From the NCBI RefSeq assembly GCF_013415105.1, contig NZ_JACCDF010000013.1:1-64000 (forward strand): a stretch of 64,000 nucleotides of DNA. Reading direction: 5' to 3'. Position numbers and translations under genes: made by a program. The DNA comes from Vreelandella salicampi (lineage in GTDB: Bacteria; Pseudomonadota; Gammaproteobacteria; Pseudomonadales; Halomonadaceae). The notes under the pieces were generated by a model. That model saw only the letters and a list, made by a program, of their open reading frames with translations. It searched no databases and was not told where the DNA came from. Positions 40,411 through 49,485 of the stretch are shown one piece after another (the first letter of the stretch is position 1; every line of letters begins with the position of its first letter).

Positions 40411-40869
40411 CTACCCCAGATCGTGAGCGCCTTCGTGGGCCCGGTCGCTGATACAAAGCTGATGATCGCTCAACACTTCGATGATCCGGCAGCTTTCGAC
40501 CTTCCCCCCGGCACACTGGCTGACCATCCGTTTGAGCTCGTCACGCAGTGCGGAGAGCCGCTGCAACCGCGACTCGACCTCCTCCAGGTGGTGCTTGGCA
40601 ATGGCGTCGACCTCCTGACACGGCATGTCGGGCTGGTCTGACATGGCCAGCAGTTCACGCACCGCTTCCACCGAGAAGCCGAAGTCCCGGGCATGGCGGA
40701 TGAAGGTCAGCCGCCTGACGGCTTCCTCTCCGTAGCGGCGTTGACCGCCCTCGGTACGTGTCGCGTCGCTCACCAGCCCGATGCTCTCGTAATAGCGAAC
40801 CGTTTCGGGCTTGCAGCCGGCACGCCGGGCCAGTTCGCCGATGCCGATTGCGTCGCTCGTCTCCGCCAT
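40411..40869 (-). CDS. MerR-family heavy-metal regulator, CadR/PbrR/ZntR-like
   Basis: 152 aa. Winged HTH at the N-terminus (IGIGELARRAGCKPETVRYYESIGLV, then GGQRRYGEEAVRRLTFIRHARDFGFS), a long dimerisation helix, and metal-loop cysteines: one in MPCQEVD and two in QCAGGKVESCRIIEVL (spacing C-x7-C), near those that bind Pb, Cd or Zn in PbrR and CadR. Divergent from the P-type ATPase, whose 19-bp-spacer promoter lies between the two genes. Expected to repress without metal and untwist the promoter when loaded. May also act on the promoter at 36485. Confidence 0.9.
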   Translation of the reverse strand: MAETSDAIGIGELARRAGCKPETVRYYESIGLVSDATRTEGGQRRYGEEAVRRLTFIRHARDFGFSVEAVRELLAMSDQPDMPCQEVDAIAKHHLEEVESRLQRLSALRDELKRMVSQCAGGKVESCRIIEVLSDHQLCISDRAHEGAHDLG

Positions 40870-40890
40870 CCTGAAGCCCTCCTGAATGGC

Positions 40891-40921
40891 TTGAATCTAT
40901 AGTTGCTACAAGGTTTATCCT
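40891..40921 (+). promoter_or_regulatory. MerR-type promoter of the P-type ATPase operon
   Basis: -35 TTGAAT (40891-40896), 19-bp spacer CTATAGTTGCTACAAGGTT holding the dyad, -10 TATCCT (40916-40921). The spacer core CTATAG..GCTAC is close to known pbrA/cadA promoters. It overlaps the leftward start region of the regulator gene. Confidence 0.8.
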
Positions 40922-40953
40922 TCAGAAGATAACCCATCGCCAGGAGTGTCACC

Positions 40954-43149
40954 ATGGAAAATTCGACATCCACGGCAACGTCAGCGGGCTTTACGCTACG
41001 AGTCGAAGGTATGGACTGCGGCGGCTGCGAGCGCAAGGTGGTGGCCGCGCTGGGTCGGCTGGAAGGCATCGAGGAGGTGTCGGCCAGCTCGGTGACCGGA
41101 TCGGTCACCATACACCCCGAACCACACAGGGCTCCGTCTCATCAGTCGATCGAACGGATCCTTAACGAGCTTGGCTACCGGCTTGCCGCCCCTTCCGAGA
41201 AGGATGGGTCAGATACCCCCCCAGCGCCCTGGTGGCAGACCGCGAAGGGACGCCTGGTGCTCGTCACGGGGGGGCTGCTGGCTCTGGCCTTGGTCCTTCG
41301 CATGACCTGGCCGGACCTGGGGGGCTGGCCCTTCGTCGCCGCCACCCTGGTGGGCCTGGTGCCCATCGCCCAGGGCGCCTGGGGCGCACTGAAGATGCGC
41401 AACCCCTTCACCATCGAGATGCTGATGAGCATCGCCGCCCTGGGCGCCCTGGCCATCGATGCCGCGGCCGAGGCGGCGGTGGTGGTCTTCCTGTTCGCGG
41501 TGGGCGAACTGCTGGAGGGCGTGGCCGCCTCACGGGCACGCCGCAGCATCTCGGCGTTGGCCGACCTGACGCCGTCTACCGCGAGATTGATGGAGAATGG
41601 GGATGCCCGGGAGGTCTCGGCCGCTACGCTCACGCCTGGCCAGCGGGTACTGGTAAGGCCGGGCGACCGTGTGCCCTGCGATGGACGCATCCTGGCCGGC
41701 GAGTCCGATCTGGATGAGTCACCGATCAACGGAGAGTCGGTGCCCCGCTCGCGTGCCCCGGGTGACGACGTCTTCGCCGGCACGGTCAACCTCGATGCCA
41801 CCCTGGAGGTGGAGGTAACCCGCGGCGCCGAGGACAACACCATCGCGCGGGTCATCCGCCTGGTGGAGGAGGCCCAGGCCGCCAAGGCACCGGTGGCCCG
41901 TTTCATCGATCGCTTCGCTTTCTACTACATGCCGGCGGTGGTGGGGCTCGCCCTGCTGATGGCGGTGGTGCCGCCGCTGGTCTCGACCATGGCCTGGTCG
42001 GAATCGGTCTATCGCGCCCTGGCCCTGCTGTTGATCGCCTGCCCCTGTGCCCTGGTGATCTCGACCCCCGCGGCGATCGCTGCCGGCCTCTCGGCGGGCG
42101 CCCGGCGGGGCCTGCTGATCAAGGGCGGCGCGGTACTCGAACAGCTGGGCAAGTTGCGCACGGTGGCGTTGGACAAGACCGGCACCCTCACCGCCGGCAC
42201 TCCCCAGGTCACCGACGTGGAAGACTGGGCTACCGGCCAGGGCGAAAACGAGATCCTGAGACTGGCAGCGGCGATGGAACGTGATTCTAGCCATCCCATC
42301 GCGACGGCCATCTTCTCGCATGCACAGAAACTGGGCCTTTCCATCCCCCAGACGAACGGTAACCGCGCCCTTTCGGGGCGTGGCGTCGCCGGTTGGATCG
42401 AGGACCGAGAGCTGAGCCTGGTCGCCCCTCGGCACCTGACAGCGCCGACCTCTCTCGATGACGGTCTGCGTGCCCGAATCGCCGAGCTGGAACATGCCGG
42501 CAAGAGTCTCGCCCTGCTGGTCGAGAACGAGCGTCCCCTGGGGCTGATCGCCGTACGCGATGAGCCGCGTGAGGACGCCCGGGAGGGGCTAACGGCGCTG
42601 TCACGCCTGGGCGTGCAGGCAGTGATGCTCAGCGGTGACAATGCGCGTACCGCCGCTGCCATCGGTGACAGCCTGGGCATCGAGGCGCATGGCGAGCTGA
42701 TGCCCGAGGACAAGGCGCAGCGTGTTCGTGACTGGCAGGCCGACGGCCGAGGCCCCGTCGGCAAGGTAGGTGACGGCATCAACGATGCCCCGGCATTGGC
42801 GGCAGCCGATGTGGGCATCGCCATGGGCGGCGGCACCGACGTGGCACTGGAAACGGCGGATGCGGCGCTGCTCAAGAACCGCGTCGGTGGCATCGCCGAG
42901 CTGATCGACCTGTCCCGGGCCACGCTGCGCAACGTCAAGACCAACGTCGCCCTGGCGCTGGGCCTGAAGGCCATCTTCCTGGTGACCACGGCATTGGGCA
43001 TCACCGGCATGTGGATCGCGGTGATGGCGGATACCGGCGCCACCGTGCTGGTGACCTTGAACGCCATGCGGCTGCTGGGCTATCGCTTCTCGCCAGGCAA
43101 TGCCACGACTGGCTCGGCAAGCCCGCGCTATCAGGCAGCCACGACATGA
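40954..43149 (+). CDS. P1B-type ATPase for Zn(II)/Cd(II)/Pb(II) export
   Basis: 731 aa. An HMA domain with GMDCGGC at residues 19-25, eight membrane spans, the transport motif C363-P-C365 (ACPCALV), phosphorylation site DKTGT (D407), the SSHPIA motif, and the GDGINDAPAL hinge. CPC with HMA and no His-rich tail fits the ZntA/CadA/PbrA branch (P1B-2) rather than copper CopA. Known role: ATP-driven export of soft divalent metals to the periplasm. It heads an apparent operon that continues with lspA and lnt. Confidence 0.94.
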   Translation: MENSTSTATSAGFTLRVEGMDCGGCERKVVAALGRLEGIEEVSASSVTGSVTIHPEPHRAPSHQSIERILNELGYRLAAPSEKDGSDTPPAPWWQTAKGRLVLVTGGLLALALVLRMTWPDLGGWPFVAATLVGLVPIAQGAWGALKMRNPFTIEMLMSIAALGALAIDAAAEAAVVVFLFAVGELLEGVAASRARRSISALADLTPSTARLMENGDAREVSAATLTPGQRVLVRPGDRVPCDGRILAGESDLDESPINGESVPRSRAPGDDVFAGTVNLDATLEVEVTRGAEDNTIARVIRLVEEAQAAKAPVARFIDRFAFYYMPAVVGLALLMAVVPPLVSTMAWSESVYRALALLLIACPCALVISTPAAIAAGLSAGARRGLLIKGGAVLEQLGKLRTVALDKTGTLTAGTPQVTDVEDWATGQGENEILRLAAAMERDSSHPIATAIFSHAQKLGLSIPQTNGNRALSGRGVAGWIEDRELSLVAPRHLTAPTSLDDGLRARIAELEHAGKSLALLVENERPLGLIAVRDEPREDAREGLTALSRLGVQAVMLSGDNARTAAAIGDSLGIEAHGELMPEDKAQRVRDWQADGRGPVGKVGDGINDAPALAAADVGIAMGGGTDVALETADAALLKNRVGGIAELIDLSRATLRNVKTNVALALGLKAIFLVTTALGITGMWIAVMADTGATVLVTLNAMRLLGYRFSPGNATTGSASPRYQAATT

Positions 43150-43166
43150 CAACGAAGGGGATAGCG

Positions 43167-43649
43167 ATGGTGCCGCAGAGTCGGTACTGGTTGGCACTGG
43201 CGGGCCTGGTCGGCCTGGCCGACCAGGCCATCAAGGGGCTGGTGCAAGTGCTGATGCCGTATGGCCAGGCCATCCCGCTGACCCCATTCTTAAACTGGGG
43301 TCACTGGTGGAACACGGGGGCAGCCTTCAGCTTCCTCGCCGACTCAGGTGGCTGGCAGCGCTACCTCTTCCTGTGCCTGACAGGAATGGCGGCTATCGTG
43401 CTGACGTTCCTGTTGTGCAGGCCCAGGCCCCGCCTGGAGGCGCTGGGGTACAGCTTGATACTGGGTGGCGCGCTGGGTAATGGCATCGACCGCCTGGCGC
43501 GAGGGTACGTGGTGGACTACCTGGACATCTACTGGCGAGAGTGGCACTGGCCCGCCTTCAACCTGGCGGATATCGCCCTGTTCCTGGGGGTCATCGCCTT
43601 TGCGATGGCGGCTTTGCATGAGCTCCCCTCCCCCAGATTGTCCGAGTGA
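43167..43649 (+). CDS. Signal peptidase II (LspA), cargo copy
   Basis: 160 aa from ATG 43167 (AAGGGG upstream); an ATGA-overlapping start at 43146 is also possible. Four spans and both aspartates of the catalytic dyad: GNGIDRLARGYVVDYLD and FNLADIALFLG. NTGAAFSF is conserved. Known role: cleaves signal peptides of lipidated prolipoproteins. An lspA-type gene next to a Pb/Cd ATPase is a known pbr/cad arrangement. The signal peptidase is presumably extra to the chromosomal one. Confidence 0.92.
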   Translation: MVPQSRYWLALAGLVGLADQAIKGLVQVLMPYGQAIPLTPFLNWGHWWNTGAAFSFLADSGGWQRYLFLCLTGMAAIVLTFLLCRPRPRLEALGYSLILGGALGNGIDRLARGYVVDYLDIYWREWHWPAFNLADIALFLGVIAFAMAALHELPSPRLSE

Positions 43650-43653
43650 CGGC

Positions 43654-45156
43654 ATGGATGCACAGAACCAGCCAGTCCGGGACATGACGCCTGTCGGACG
43701 GCTTTCTCCGGTCCTCGGCTGTTTGCTGGCCCTGACCGCCGGAGGATTGACCACCCTTAGCGCCGCGCCCTTCACGCTGTGGTGGCTGGGCCCGGTGGCG
43801 GTGGCCCTGGTCTATGTCGGCATTCATGCCCTGACACCCGCTCAGGCCGCCCTCCGCGGCTGGTGCTATGGCGTGGGCCTGTTCGGCTCCGGCACCTCCT
43901 GGGTCTTTGTCGCAATCCACGACTACGGCTATACGGGGGCGCCACTGGCGCTCTTCCTCACCGGCCTATTCGTGGCCAGCCTGGCGCTGTTCTTCGCCGT
44001 GCCTTTCTGGCTCTATCGCCGCGTCACGAGTCCGCGGTTGGCCTTCCTCAGCTTCGCCGGCCTCTGGGTAGTGAGCGAATGGCTGCGCACCTGGCTGTTT
44101 ACCGGGTTTCCCTGGCTGCTGCTGGGCACGTCCCAAGTGGACTCGCCGCTGGCGGCCTGGGCCCCGGTGGGCGGCGTCTATCTGCTGTCGCTGATCACCG
44201 CCCTGACCGGCACCCTGGGCGTGGAGCTCCTGCGCCGCCGCTGGTGGGCCGCGGCGCCCATCGCCGCTCTCTGGCTGACTCCCTTGGCCCTGCCGTCCCA
44301 GTGGACCTCGCCGGCAGGCGAGCCGCTGCGGGTCGCCCTGCTGCAGGGCAACCTGGCTCAGTCGATCAAGTGGAAGCCCGAAGGCCAGCGCGAGGCGGTC
44401 AACATCTACACGTCGTTAACACGGAAGCAGCCCGACGACCTCGACCTGATGGTCTGGCCCGAGGCCGCCCTGCCGATGTTCGAGGAGAACGCGCGGCCCA
44501 TACTGGAGCGGGTACAGTCCAACCTGTCGCCCGACACCGCCTTGCTTACCGGCATCCTGCAGCGCGACGGCGGCGACAACTACAACGGCGTGATCGGCCT
44601 GGGTAACGCCGAGGGCCAGTATCGTAAGGTGCGTCTGGTGCCTTTCGGCGAGTACCTGCCGCTGAAGCGCCTGCTCGCCGACACCATCGCCTTCTTCGAC
44701 TTGCCCATGCCGGTCATGACCCCCGGGGCCGAGGCTCAGGGGCCGATCCACGCCGCCGGAACCACCATCGGTAACGCCATCTGCTACGAGATCATCTATG
44801 CCGATCGTGTCGCCGAGCAGGCGCGCGATGCCGAGCTGTTGCTGACGGTCTCCAACGACACCTGGTTCGGCCGCTCCATCGGCCCCCTGCAGCATCTGCA
44901 GATGGCCCGCCTGCGTGCGCTGGAGAACGGCCGGTACCTGATCCGCGCCACCAGCAATGGTGTGACCGCCATCGTCGATCCTCAGGGCCGTGTCACGGCC
45001 CGCGCACCACAGTTCCAGGCGACGAGCCTTCGCGGCGAGGTGATGCCCATGGTGGGAAACACGCCGTTCACCCGAACCGGTAGCTGGCCGACCTGGCTGT
45101 TGGCCGGCTTACTGGTGCTGCCTGGATGGCGATTCAACACACGTCGGTCTGGATGA
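43654..45156 (+). CDS. Apolipoprotein N-acyltransferase (Lnt), cargo copy
   Basis: 500 aa from ATG 43654. Six to seven N-terminal spans, then a nitrilase-like domain with the triad Glu in MVWPEAALPMF, Lys in YRKVRLVPFGEYLPL and Cys in NAICYEIIYADRV. A C-terminal span closes it. Known role: adds the third acyl chain to lipoproteins so that they can go to the outer membrane. The gene follows lspA by 4 bp, giving a metal exporter with two lipoprotein-maturation enzymes in one operon. Confidence 0.93.
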   Translation: MDAQNQPVRDMTPVGRLSPVLGCLLALTAGGLTTLSAAPFTLWWLGPVAVALVYVGIHALTPAQAALRGWCYGVGLFGSGTSWVFVAIHDYGYTGAPLALFLTGLFVASLALFFAVPFWLYRRVTSPRLAFLSFAGLWVVSEWLRTWLFTGFPWLLLGTSQVDSPLAAWAPVGGVYLLSLITALTGTLGVELLRRRWWAAAPIAALWLTPLALPSQWTSPAGEPLRVALLQGNLAQSIKWKPEGQREAVNIYTSLTRKQPDDLDLMVWPEAALPMFEENARPILERVQSNLSPDTALLTGILQRDGGDNYNGVIGLGNAEGQYRKVRLVPFGEYLPLKRLLADTIAFFDLPMPVMTPGAEAQGPIHAAGTTIGNAICYEIIYADRVAEQARDAELLLTVSNDTWFGRSIGPLQHLQMARLRALENGRYLIRATSNGVTAIVDPQGRVTARAPQFQATSLRGEVMPMVGNTPFTRTGSWPTWLLAGLLVLPGWRFNTRRSG

Positions 45157-45182
45157 TAAGGGTCCAGCCGAAAAGGGAGAGA

Positions 45183-46247
45183 ATGATGACGTTATCCGAA
45201 TCCCACTCTGGCACAGCGAGGAAATCTCCAGGGTGGCAACTCCGGACACGCACGCTGATGGGAGTGCTGGCAGGCTGGCTCGCGCTCATCGGCGTTGCTC
45301 AGGCCCAGGAGGAGAACAAGTGGCCACTCGGCCACTATCCGCTGCCTGAAAAAGGCAATGTGATCGGCGACACCTACCGCATAACGGTGGAGGATCGAGA
45401 AGAAACCCTGCTCGATATCGCCAGGCGACACAACCTGGGGTACAGGGAGATCGTGCGCGCCAACCCGGACGTGAGCATCTGGATTCCCGGCGAGGGTACC
45501 GAGGTGACCATACCCGGGCGCTTCATCCTGCCCGCCGCAGAGCGCACTGGTATCGTCATCAACATCGCCGAGCTGCGCCTTTATTACTATCCCGAGGTGG
45601 ATGACGACGAGACATCACGTGTCGAGACCTATCCTATCGGCATCGGTCGCGAGGGCTTCGATACCCCCCTCGGTGTGACCAAGACCACCATGAACATCAA
45701 GAACCCCGCCTGGTACCCACCCGAGTCGGTTCAGCGCGAAGCCAGGGCACGCGGTGAAGAGGCGCCCAGCGTGGTGCCACCAGGCCCGGACAATCCGCTG
45801 GGAGACCATGCCATTATCCTGGGTTTCGATGGCTACTTGATCCATGGGACCAACCAGCCGGATGGTATCGGCATGCGTGCCAGTCGTGGCTGTATTCGCA
45901 TGTTCCCTGGGGACATCGAGTCGATCTTCGACCGCGTGCCCGCCGGCACCCAGGTCCGAATCGTCAACCAGCCCATCAAGATCGGCTGGCATGAAGGGCA
46001 ACCGCTGGTTCAGGCATTCCCGCCCCTTGAGGGGGAGGGGCACAGCATGTCCACGTTGGTAGAGACCGTCACACGCCTCAACCAGCGCAAGGCCGAGGGC
46101 TGGAACTTCGATTACGAACAGCTTCGTGGCCTGTTGGATGACCCCAGCGGTCGCATGGTAGCCCTGAATCCCATGCCGGAGCCGGATAAAACACCTGACC
46201 CTGACTACCAGGGTATCTACGCAGAAATTGCGCTGCGCAGGCCATGA
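45183..46247 (+). CDS. L,D-transpeptidase (YkuD/ErfK-like)
   Basis: 354 aa from ATG 45183 (GGGAGAG upstream). A signal or anchor segment (LMGVLAGWLALIGVAQA), a LysM-like region (YRITVEDREETLLDIARRHNLGYREIVRANP) and the YkuD domain with HGTNQPDGIGMRASRGCIRM (catalytic His and Cys). Known role: 3-3 cross-linking of peptidoglycan or attachment of lipoprotein Lpp to the wall. In this operon it extends the envelope theme: lipoprotein maturation followed by a wall-linking enzyme. Confidence 0.92.
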   Translation: MMTLSESHSGTARKSPGWQLRTRTLMGVLAGWLALIGVAQAQEENKWPLGHYPLPEKGNVIGDTYRITVEDREETLLDIARRHNLGYREIVRANPDVSIWIPGEGTEVTIPGRFILPAAERTGIVINIAELRLYYYPEVDDDETSRVETYPIGIGREGFDTPLGVTKTTMNIKNPAWYPPESVQREARARGEEAPSVVPPGPDNPLGDHAIILGFDGYLIHGTNQPDGIGMRASRGCIRMFPGDIESIFDRVPAGTQVRIVNQPIKIGWHEGQPLVQAFPPLEGEGHSMSTLVETVTRLNQRKAEGWNFDYEQLRGLLDDPSGRMVALNPMPEPDKTPDPDYQGIYAEIALRRP

Positions 46248-46548
46248 CGACGACAACATGGCGGGTCCTGTCAGTCTCGTGACGCTGACTTCAGGCGTGG
46301 CTGATACAGGATCTATCGCCCTCTGCAGGAGCACTGGCGGTGCGTTGGCAGTATACCCAACCACTGAACTGGTGCCCTGCCTTGGGGCGCGGCCTTCCTC
46401 GCCTCCCAGGCACCGAGGTGCGGGCTCTGGCTTCATCTGCGTTTATTGTCCCACCTTGCCGCATGGCGCGGTGGGCTCCTAGTCTCATCGTTGGCATGCC
46501 GATTCTGGGGAGGGACGGGCTATCGACCTCGACGTTGCTCTGGGCTAC
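46248..46548. other. 300-bp gap, no gene recognised
   Basis: Between the L,D-transpeptidase and CtaG-like genes. Open frames here have no ribosome site or family likeness. A purine-rich GGGGAGGG at 46507-46514 may serve the next gene. A decayed gene is possible but I cannot name one. Confidence 0.4.
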
Positions 46549-47376
46549 TTGCTGCCGTGGGAGTTCTCGCTGGCCTGGTCGGGGGCCTGCCTGCTGGCCA
46601 TCGTGCTCTACCTGCGTGGCCTCCGGCAGCGCCGACGGCGAGGCGAGGCCACCGGCGCAGGTCGAGTCCTTGCCTACCTGCTGGGTGTCGCCACCATCTA
46701 TGGCGTCACCCAGACCCATTACGACTACCTCGCCCAGTACATGTTCTTTACCCACCGGGCACAGCATCTGGTACTGCATCACGCCGGTCCCTTCCTGATT
46801 GCCCTGGCCGCCCCCCTGCCGGTACTGGCAGACGGCTTGCCGATCCGAATCAGGCACTTCTCAGGATGGAGGCCGATCGCGCGCCTGCTGCGCCCCGTAT
46901 ACCGGACGCTTCAGCATCCACTGATCGCTCCCGTACTGTTCGTCGGGCTGATCTATTTCTGGTTGGTTCCCGAGGTCCACTTCGATGCGATGCTGAGTAC
47001 CGACCTGTATCAAGTGATGAACTGGAGCATGGCGCTGGATGGGTTGCTTTTCTGGTGGTTGATCCTGGATCGCCGCACGCCGCAGCAGGGCGGCCTCGGC
47101 TACGGCAAGCGCATCGCCATCCTGTTGGCGGTGATTCCGCCGCAGATCGTGCTGGGGGCCTATATCGTCTTTAGCAAGAATGTCATTTTCGATGTCTATG
47201 AGGTGTGCGGGCGCGCCTGGCCGCTGGACCCTCTGACTGACCAGCTCCTCGGTGGCCTGTTGACTTGGGTGCCGGCCACGATGATGAGTGCCATCGGGGT
47301 TCTGATCATTCTCAGCTTTCTGTTCCGTGATGCCCGCAAGGAGGATGCCGCTGATGTCTCTCACGCCACACCCTAG
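46549..47376 (+). CDS. CtaG/caa3-type cytochrome c oxidase assembly protein
   Basis: 275 aa from TTG 46549; the true start is uncertain because no ATG is in frame nearby. Seven spans. The start LLPWEFS, QTHYDYLAQYMFFTHRAQHLVLHHAGPFLIALAAPLP and LDGLLFWWLILDRRTPQQGGLGY match the caa3_CtaG family, membrane proteins linked to copper delivery to cytochrome oxidase. Conserved His residues (HRAQHLVLHH) could carry copper. The next two genes, PCuAC and SCO, act in the same path. Confidence 0.85.
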   Translation: MLPWEFSLAWSGACLLAIVLYLRGLRQRRRRGEATGAGRVLAYLLGVATIYGVTQTHYDYLAQYMFFTHRAQHLVLHHAGPFLIALAAPLPVLADGLPIRIRHFSGWRPIARLLRPVYRTLQHPLIAPVLFVGLIYFWLVPEVHFDAMLSTDLYQVMNWSMALDGLLFWWLILDRRTPQQGGLGYGKRIAILLAVIPPQIVLGAYIVFSKNVIFDVYEVCGRAWPLDPLTDQLLGGLLTWVPATMMSAIGVLIILSFLFRDARKEDAADVSHATP

Positions 47377-47818
47377 TCTGACGCGACTAGCGAAACGCTG
47401 GTGCTCGACCTTCCTGCTGCTGATCGCGACGTCCGGCACGCTGGCGGCTGCCGAACTGGAGGTCAGCGAGGCGCGTCTTAGGCTCCTGCCCGGGGACCTG
47501 CCCGCGGCAGGCTATTTCACCCTCATCAATACCAGCGAAAAGGGCGTCACCCTGACAGGAGCGGATAGCCCCGCTTTCGGTAATGTCATGATGCACCGCA
47601 GTGTCAATCAGGATGGCGTCACCAGCATGGAGCCCGTCGCCCAGCTGGAGCTGGCGGCGGGGGAGCAGGTCGAATTCGCTCCGGGTGGCTACCATCTCAT
47701 GCTCATGAAGCGGGCTCGCCCCCTCGCCGTTGGTGACGACGTCGAGGTGAATCTTCATTTCGCCGGCAATCAGCGACAGCGTGTCACGTTCCGCGCCGTG
47801 GCGCCGACAGCACAGTAG
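47354..47818 (+). CDS. PCu(A)C-type periplasmic copper chaperone
   Basis: 154 aa from ATG 47354 (AAGGAGG upstream), overlapping the previous gene. A signal peptide (FLLLIATSGTLAAA) is followed by the DUF461/PCuAC fold with the ligands MMHRS...M and GGYHLMLM, the H-x-M signature of Cu(I) binding. Known role: extracts and delivers copper to the CuA or CuB site of oxidases, together with SCO proteins. All Met and His ligands are seen. Confidence 0.9.
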   Translation: MSLTPHPSLTRLAKRWCSTFLLLIATSGTLAAAELEVSEARLRLLPGDLPAAGYFTLINTSEKGVTLTGADSPAFGNVMMHRSVNQDGVTSMEPVAQLELAAGEQVEFAPGGYHLMLMKRARPLAVGDDVEVNLHFAGNQRQRVTFRAVAPTAQ

Positions 47819-47827
47819 GGGAGCAGG

Positions 47828-48406
47828 ATGCGCCGATGCATCATGGCACTATTCGTGACGTTATGGATTGCAGGCTGCAGCGATCCAGACTGGCAGACCA
47901 AGGATATCTCGGGGCTGATGCCTTCCCTGGCGTTCGAACTCATCGACGAGAACGGGAATACGGTGAGCGCCGATCAGTTCCTCGGCAAGACGACGCTGCT
48001 GTTCTTCGGCTTCACCCATTGCCCCGATGTCTGTCCGACCACCCTATCGCGTCTCGACGCGGCCACCCAACGCATGGATGAGACCGCGCGCGATGAAATC
48101 CAGGTGCTCTTCGTCTCGGTGGATCCTCGCCGCGATGACGCCGAGACTCTGGATAGCTACACCGACGCCTTCGGCCCCCAGTTCGTCGGCCTCACGGGGG
48201 ATAAAGCGGCACTCGATAAGCTGACACGCCGCTATCGGGTGACCTACGGATATGGCGAAGAAGACAGCGAAGGCAACTATGATGTGTCGCACTCCAGCGC
48301 TGTCTTCGCCTTCAATGCGCAGGGAGAGGCGCGCCTGCTGATCCGCGACAGCGACCCCATGGAGGCCGTGGTTGCCGACCTTGAAAGGCTGACCGGCGAG
48401 GCCTAG
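47828..48406 (+). CDS. SCO1/SenC-family copper protein
   Basis: 192 aa. N-terminal lipobox (LWIAGC) and thioredoxin fold with the copper-binding CPDVCP motif (FGFTHCPDVCPTTLSRL, about 63-79) and a late histidine (YDVSHSSAVFAF). Known role: copper or thiol redox delivery to CuA of cytochrome c oxidase. The first cysteine is probably lipidated, so the cargo LspA and Lnt might mature it (inference). Confidence 0.9.
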   Translation: MRRCIMALFVTLWIAGCSDPDWQTKDISGLMPSLAFELIDENGNTVSADQFLGKTTLLFFGFTHCPDVCPTTLSRLDAATQRMDETARDEIQVLFVSVDPRRDDAETLDSYTDAFGPQFVGLTGDKAALDKLTRRYRVTYGYGEEDSEGNYDVSHSSAVFAFNAQGEARLLIRDSDPMEAVVADLERLTGEA

Positions 48407-48462
48407 GGTGACTGGCTCTCTTCTGCAGCAGCTCAGTCCGCGACGAGGCTACCGTTCACATC

Positions 48463-49413
48463 ATGCGCGCCACACTGGAGCAGCATCAGGTCTGGATCTA
48501 TCTCACCGCGATCCTGGCTGGCCTGGCGATCGGCTGGGGATCGCCGGATACGACCCAGCGTTGGGAGATATGGCTCTGGCCACTGCTTGGCGTGCTGCTC
48601 TATACCACCTTCACCCAGGTGCCCCTGCTTCATCTGACCCGGGCATTTCGCGACCGGCGATTCATGATGGCGCTAATGGTGGGCAATTTTCTGCTGGTTC
48701 CGCTGGCCGTTGCTGCCTTGTCGCTGCTGTTGCCAGAACAGCCTGCCATTCGACTCGGCGTGCTCCTGGTACTGTTGGTCCCCTGCACGGATTGGTTTAT
48801 CAGTTTTGCCCATCTGGGTAGAGGAGATAGTGCGCGGGCGATTGCAGCCGCCCCGTTGCTGCTGCTGGTTCAACTGGTGATGCTGCCGCTGTATGTCTGG
48901 TGGTTGATTGGCGATCTGGCCATCGAACTGACAGCCGACAGCCACCTGCTGGCGGCCTTCTCAGGCCTGATTGTCACCCCCCTAATACTGGCCTGGCTGA
49001 CCGAACGGGTTGCCGAGCGACACATCGTCATCGAGGAAGCCGTCGATGGGATGGGCTGGCTCCCCATCCCCCTGCTGGCACTGGTGGTGTTCCTGATTGC
49101 CGGTTCCCAGGTTAGCCTGGTGGTCGACAGCGGCATGCTACTGTGGCGGGTTGTAGCGGTTTTCGTGCTCTACCTGATGGTCGCGGCGGCCCTCGGCAAG
49201 CTGTTGAGCCAGGTGTTCCGGCTTCCTGCTGCCACGGGCCGCACGCTCACCTTCAGTCTCGGCACACGCAACTCCTTCGTCATGCTGCCACTGGCACTCT
49301 CCTTGCCTGAGGCCTGGAGCGCAGCGGTCGTTGTGATCGTTTTGCAGTCGCTGGTGGAACTGCTCGGGATGGTGGCCTTTCTGCGCTGGGTGCCGACTAG
49401 GCTGATAAAATAG
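48463..49413 (+). CDS. Acr3/BASS-superfamily transporter, probably arsenite or anion efflux
   Basis: 316 aa with about ten spans, in the bile acid:Na+ symporter superfamily. The segment VLLVLLVPCTDWFISFAHLGRGD resembles the PCTDW region of arsenite permease Acr3, and GTRNSFVMLPLALSLP resembles its second conserved helix pair. No arsR or arsC is nearby, so the substrate is uncertain. Last cargo gene before the trio; about 70 bp precede the convergent gmtX. Confidence 0.75.
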   Translation: MRATLEQHQVWIYLTAILAGLAIGWGSPDTTQRWEIWLWPLLGVLLYTTFTQVPLLHLTRAFRDRRFMMALMVGNFLLVPLAVAALSLLLPEQPAIRLGVLLVLLVPCTDWFISFAHLGRGDSARAIAAAPLLLLVQLVMLPLYVWWLIGDLAIELTADSHLLAAFSGLIVTPLILAWLTERVAERHIVIEEAVDGMGWLPIPLLALVVFLIAGSQVSLVVDSGMLLWRVVAVFVLYLMVAAALGKLLSQVFRLPAATGRTLTFSLGTRNSFVMLPLALSLPEAWSAAVVVIVLQSLVELLGMVAFLRWVPTRLIK

Positions 49414-49485
49414 TGCGTAACATCGCGTTGAGAAAAAGCATGAAGTTTCATCATTTCCCAACACTTCCTGGATAGTTAGAAGGCT

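Noticed and set aside
46340..46798. An ATG-started open frame across the CtaG start
   Set aside because: It has no family likeness and overlaps the CtaG-like gene in another frame; CtaG motifs are only in the frame beginning at TTG 46549.
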